64,000 bases of DNA from the NCBI GenBank assembly GCA_944384205.1, contig CALWSL010000007.1:82533-146532 (forward strand), given 5' to 3'. The notes beneath the pieces were generated by a model that saw only the letters and a program-made list of their open reading frames with translations, did no database searches and had not been told where the DNA came from. Origin of the DNA: an uncultured Acetatifactor sp. (GTDB taxonomy: Bacteria > Bacillota > Clostridia > Lachnospirales > Lachnospiraceae). Positions 60,914-64,000 of this stretch are shown here, one piece after another. The translations under genes and the position numbers were made by a program. Positions within the stretch are counted from its first letter, which is position 1. The number at the start of each line of letters is the position of its first letter.

Positions 60914-62834
60914 TCTGGTTAAAAATTACAAATTAAGGAAAGAGAAAATATGTGTTTTAAATCATATCAATCTGGAAATTTACAAAGGGGAATTTATTAG
61001 TATTCTAGGACAATCGGGATGTGGAAAAACAACACTATTAAATATCATTGGTGGATTAGAAGATGATATAGAAGGTGAAATCTATTACGAAAACAAAAAT
61101 ATAACACAGTTTAGAGAAAAAGACCGGATTACTTATAGAAAACAGAAAGTTGGATATATTTTTCAAAATTTTAATCTGATTTCTCATTTAAGTGTACAGG
61201 ATAATGTTGAACTTCCAATGAAGTTTAATGGAAGAAAAGAAAAATATAGAAAAACGCGGGCGCTTTTCCTCCTAAAGATGGTGGGATTGGAAGATAAAGC
61301 GAAATATATGCCGTCACAATTGTCAGGAGGACAAAAGCAGCGTGTAGCTATAGCAAGAGCACTTGCCAATGAGCCGGATATTCTTTTGGCAGATGAACCG
61401 ACAGGTGCATTGGATACCGAACATTCCAGAGAGATTATGAAAATTCTTAAAAAAATTAATCAGGAGAATGGGGTAACCATTATTTTTGTAACTCATAATA
61501 AAGAGTTAGCAAAGCAAGCTGACCGAATTGTCTATATGAAAGATGGCAGTATTAATCAGATTGTTGAGAATCAAAATAAAGATATAAATTGGACAAAACA
61601 GAAAGAGTTAACATCATTAAAGGCAGAAAAAATGTCATTATTATCTGCTATGCAAGAGGGAATGAAAAATATCATACAAAAAAAGAAGAGAAATATTCTT
61701 GCAGTCTTTGGCATGGCAGTTGGCGTAACAGGAATGACGCTTATGCTGGGCATTGGTATCGGTGCAGAAGCAAAGATAAATTATGAATTGCGAGCATTTG
61801 TTGGTGATGAAACTATTTGGGTTACCCCTTCGGACGCGGCAAGTTCCATGACACAAGATGATATCTCTAAATTAAAGAAGATAGAAGGTGTGGAATCCGT
61901 GCTGGATAACAACCTATTTATGTCAACGTACTACTATGAGAATAACAGCGCTGAGGGAATGATGGATGCGTTTGGACCGAAGGCGGAGATAACAGAATAT
62001 GAAAGGAGTCTTGCTAATATTGGTGTAATTCCAAAAGATGATACAAGTTATGAAATTGTTCTCACCAGCGAAGTTGCAAAACAATTGGCAGGTGAACACA
62101 CAGAGAACCTTATCGGAAAAGAAATCAGCATTATTACACGTTTAATACTAAACAACAGACTAACGTACGAGGTAGAAACTTTATTTACAGTGGTAGGAAT
62201 TAATGATACGGGTCTTGTGGCAGGTTCTTCTTTTATACCATATCATGTGGCAGCAGAATTAGCGAATCAATCATGCAGATTGGAAGTTGCTGAGCAAAAA
62301 GGGGCAGAAGTAAGGGCAGCGAAAAGCGCGGATTATGATGGTGTAGTAACAGCTATTCATGAGTTGGGATATACAGTAGCAACTAATAAAGAAGATTTTT
62401 CCAATATTAACAGCTTAATTATGGCAGGAAAGCTTTTTTTATTTTTTGTATCAGCAGCAGCTCTGTTTATTTCAGGAATTATGATTAAGATTGTGTTGCA
62501 CACCAACGTATTAGAGAGAACCAAAGAAATTGGAATTATGGGTGCCATAGGTGCAAGTAAGAAAGATATTAAGAGAATTTTTGTGATGGAAGCTGGTATT
62601 TTGGGTATATTTTCAGGAATAACAGGCGTATTATGTGGAACTTGTTTAGGGAAAGTAATCAATATGGTTATTGAAAATAAATTAAATAATATGAGTTTCA
62701 GATTATATCAAATGAATGGAAACACAATTATTATTTGCATTGCTTTAAGTACCGTTATAGCCATGTTTTCAGGAATGAGACCTGCCAAGAAGGCAGCAAA
62801 AATAGCACCGGCAGAAGCTCTTCGATATGAATAG
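60897..62834 (+). CDS. MacB-type ABC exporter, fused ATPase and permease
   Basis: A 645-residue fusion. Residues 1-230 are the ATPase: Walker A GQSGCGKTTLLN, signature LSGGQKQRVAIARALAN, Walker B ILLADEPTGALD and the H-loop VTHNKEL. Residues about 255-645 are a MacB/FtsX-type permease with one helix, an extracellular domain and three C-terminal helices (ERTKEIGIMGAIGASKKDI). It probably exports or defends against a peptide. The start at 60897 lies inside the preceding gene. The next ABC gene starts 10 bp after its stop. Confidence 0.88.
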   Translation: MIKINNLVKNYKLRKEKICVLNHINLEIYKGEFISILGQSGCGKTTLLNIIGGLEDDIEGEIYYENKNITQFREKDRITYRKQKVGYIFQNFNLISHLSVQDNVELPMKFNGRKEKYRKTRALFLLKMVGLEDKAKYMPSQLSGGQKQRVAIARALANEPDILLADEPTGALDTEHSREIMKILKKINQENGVTIIFVTHNKELAKQADRIVYMKDGSINQIVENQNKDINWTKQKELTSLKAEKMSLLSAMQEGMKNIIQKKKRNILAVFGMAVGVTGMTLMLGIGIGAEAKINYELRAFVGDETIWVTPSDAASSMTQDDISKLKKIEGVESVLDNNLFMSTYYYENNSAEGMMDAFGPKAEITEYERSLANIGVIPKDDTSYEIVLTSEVAKQLAGEHTENLIGKEISIITRLILNNRLTYEVETLFTVVGINDTGLVAGSSFIPYHVAAELANQSCRLEVAEQKGAEVRAAKSADYDGVVTAIHELGYTVATNKEDFSNINSLIMAGKLFLFFVSAAALFISGIMIKIVLHTNVLERTKEIGIMGAIGASKKDIKRIFVMEAGILGIFSGITGVLCGTCLGKVINMVIENKLNNMSFRLYQMNGNTIIICIALSTVIAMFSGMRPAKKAAKIAPAEALRYE

Positions 62835-62844
62835 GAGAATAGAA

Positions 62845-63960
62845 ATGATTCAGGTAAGTAAGCTGGTTAAAAATTATAAAGTGGGTCAAGGACAGGTATC
62901 AGTATTAAAAGGTATTGATTGTAAGATTGAAAAAGGGGAATTTGTAGCAATATTAGGTCCTTCCGGATGTGGGAAATCAACATTTTTGAATATACTGGCA
63001 GGATTAATGCAGGCAGATGGCGGAGAACTGGTTTTAAATGGAAAAAACACAGCGACTTATAAAGAATCCGATTGGGATAGCTGGAGAAAAAATCACGTAG
63101 GAAATATCTTTCAAAATTTTCATCTAATTTCGCATTTTTCAGCATTGAAAAATGTAGAATTGGCTTTATCGGTATCTGCATATGGAAAGCGTGGACGTAA
63201 AAAGAGGGCAAAGGAACTCCTTAGCAGAGTTGGGTTGGGGAATCGTATGAAAAACAAACCATCTCAATTGTCAGGAGGACAGAAGCAGAGAGTGGCTATT
63301 GCGAGGGCATTAGCAAATTATCCAAGTTTGATTTTGGCAGATGAACCAACAGGTTCATTGGATTCACAAACAACCCAAGAAATTATGGGGATTTTAAAAT
63401 CTTTAAATGAGGAGGAAGGCGTAACTATTATCATGGTTACACATGATGAAGAGATTGCGGCTTGGGCAAAGCGAAATATCCGCATGCTGGATGGAAAGAT
63501 TATAGAAGATACTATCTACGAAACAGATAGAAAACAACCAGTTTTTGCTAAAGAAACAAGTACAAGAAGATGGAAAGAAACAAATGAAAAAGGGATGAGT
63601 ATTTTAGATACTTTATCAGTAGCTTTTCACAATCTGTTTTTAAAGAAAAAACGAACATTATTAACAATATTCGGAATCTCAATAGGCCTCTGTAGCGTGA
63701 CGGGAATGATGGGAATTACGAATGGAATAGCAGAAAAAGTCGATAAGGAATTGAACGCACTTTCCAAGGCTTCACTTGTTCGTATAGCAACAGAAAATGC
63801 CAGTGAGGAGCAGTTAGAAAAATTAGAGCGGCAACTGATAGGAAATGAATATATACAGACACAAGAGGATGTATATGTATTTGACAGTATATTTTCCTAT
63901 GAAGAGGAAATTTTAGATGGAAGCATTTTTAGACAATATGTAATGACCTCCGCATTGTAG
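62845..63960 (+). pseudogene. MacB-type ABC exporter, truncated in the extracellular domain
   Basis: A 371-residue paralog of the previous gene. The ATPase is complete (GPSGCGKSTFLN, LSGGQKQRVAIARALAN, LILADEPTGSLD). The first permease helix (LTIFGISIGLCSVTGMMGI) is present, but the frame stops at 63960, about 270 residues short of its neighbour. The following 40 bases contain no continuation. The ATG at 62845 has AGGAG seven bases upstream. Without its last three helices it cannot form a normal MacB permease. The cut could be an insertion whose body lies outside the window. Confidence 0.75.
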
Positions 63961-64000
63961 GTTCGTGGATTTACCTGTATACTAAAGTTTGTCAAGAACA

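Overview
The window looks like chromosome of a gut-type Lachnospiraceae (Clostridium cluster XIVa, Bacillota). I infer this from strong AGGAGG ribosome sites with ATG/GTG/TTG starts, a FabK-type fatty acid cluster with an AccD-AccA fusion, a ferredoxin-dependent 2-oxoacid oxidoreductase operon, many small one-component regulators, an ACGX-repeat RiPP locus and an Rpn/Transposase_31 protein. No tRNA, rRNA, CRISPR array or intact insertion sequence was seen. Both window edges cut genes: a TetR regulator on the left and a disrupted ABC exporter on the right.

Layout. 1-1.7 kb: a flavin reductase-tetR operon on the minus strand with two palindromic operators, then an HxlR regulator. 1.8-4.5 kb: an ACGX-type radical SAM peptide locus (Cys-rich precursor, SPASM maturase, nitroreductase, ferritin-like protein). 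4.6-7.4 kb: LysR, cupin and two flavodoxins. 7.6-9.6 kb: pyridoxamine kinase, ECF S component and a small radical SAM protein. 9.8-14.3 kb: aromatic acid exporter-like protein, MerR/TipAS regulator, Ca2+ ATPase. 14.3-17.6 kb: a scarred, AT-rich stretch with response-regulator remnants, an HNH remnant, a Schlafen-type ATP-binding protein and a decayed small gene, bracketed by an imperfect 17-bp repeat. 17.6-24 kb: serine hydrolase, AraC, a short MATE exporter, sugar acetyltransferase, rarA, AraC. 24.2-29.5 kb: xyloside operon xylB-yicI-xylA. 31-32.4 kb: an AT-rich anti-phage dCTP deaminase with a T9 frameshift and a coupled zinc-ribbon protein.

32.5-42.2 kb is a complete type II fatty acid operon (fabH-acpP-fabK-fabD-fabG-fabF-accB-fabZ-accC-accDA) with a FabT-like operator at its start. 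It carries all four acetyl-CoA carboxylase functions and the elongation cycle. Nitronate monooxygenase-like and aldo/keto reductase genes follow, then the Rpn protein. 46.2-49.8 kb is a four-subunit 2-oxoacid:ferredoxin oxidoreductase operon behind a T-box-like leader whose apparent specifier codon is AUC (Ile). 49.9-54 kb carries a UgpABE-like ABC importer and a phosphoesterase on the minus strand. 54.3-60.4 kb has several gene scars (carbamoyltransferase, GNAT) among an antiporter, a MerR-methyltransferase fusion, a cytidine deaminase, a Nudix protein and a LytTR regulator. The right end holds an AgrB-like fragment and two MacB-type exporters, the second cut short.

The strongest candidates for under-described biology are the ACGX RiPP locus (repeats carrying CxxxC and CxxxD spacing), the defence gene with a T9 tract plus its zinc-ribbon neighbour, the Ile-type T-box on the oxidoreductase operon, and the soluble protein starting with a sodium-pump decarboxylase motif. 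All functional calls are from reading the sequence; no database search was run.
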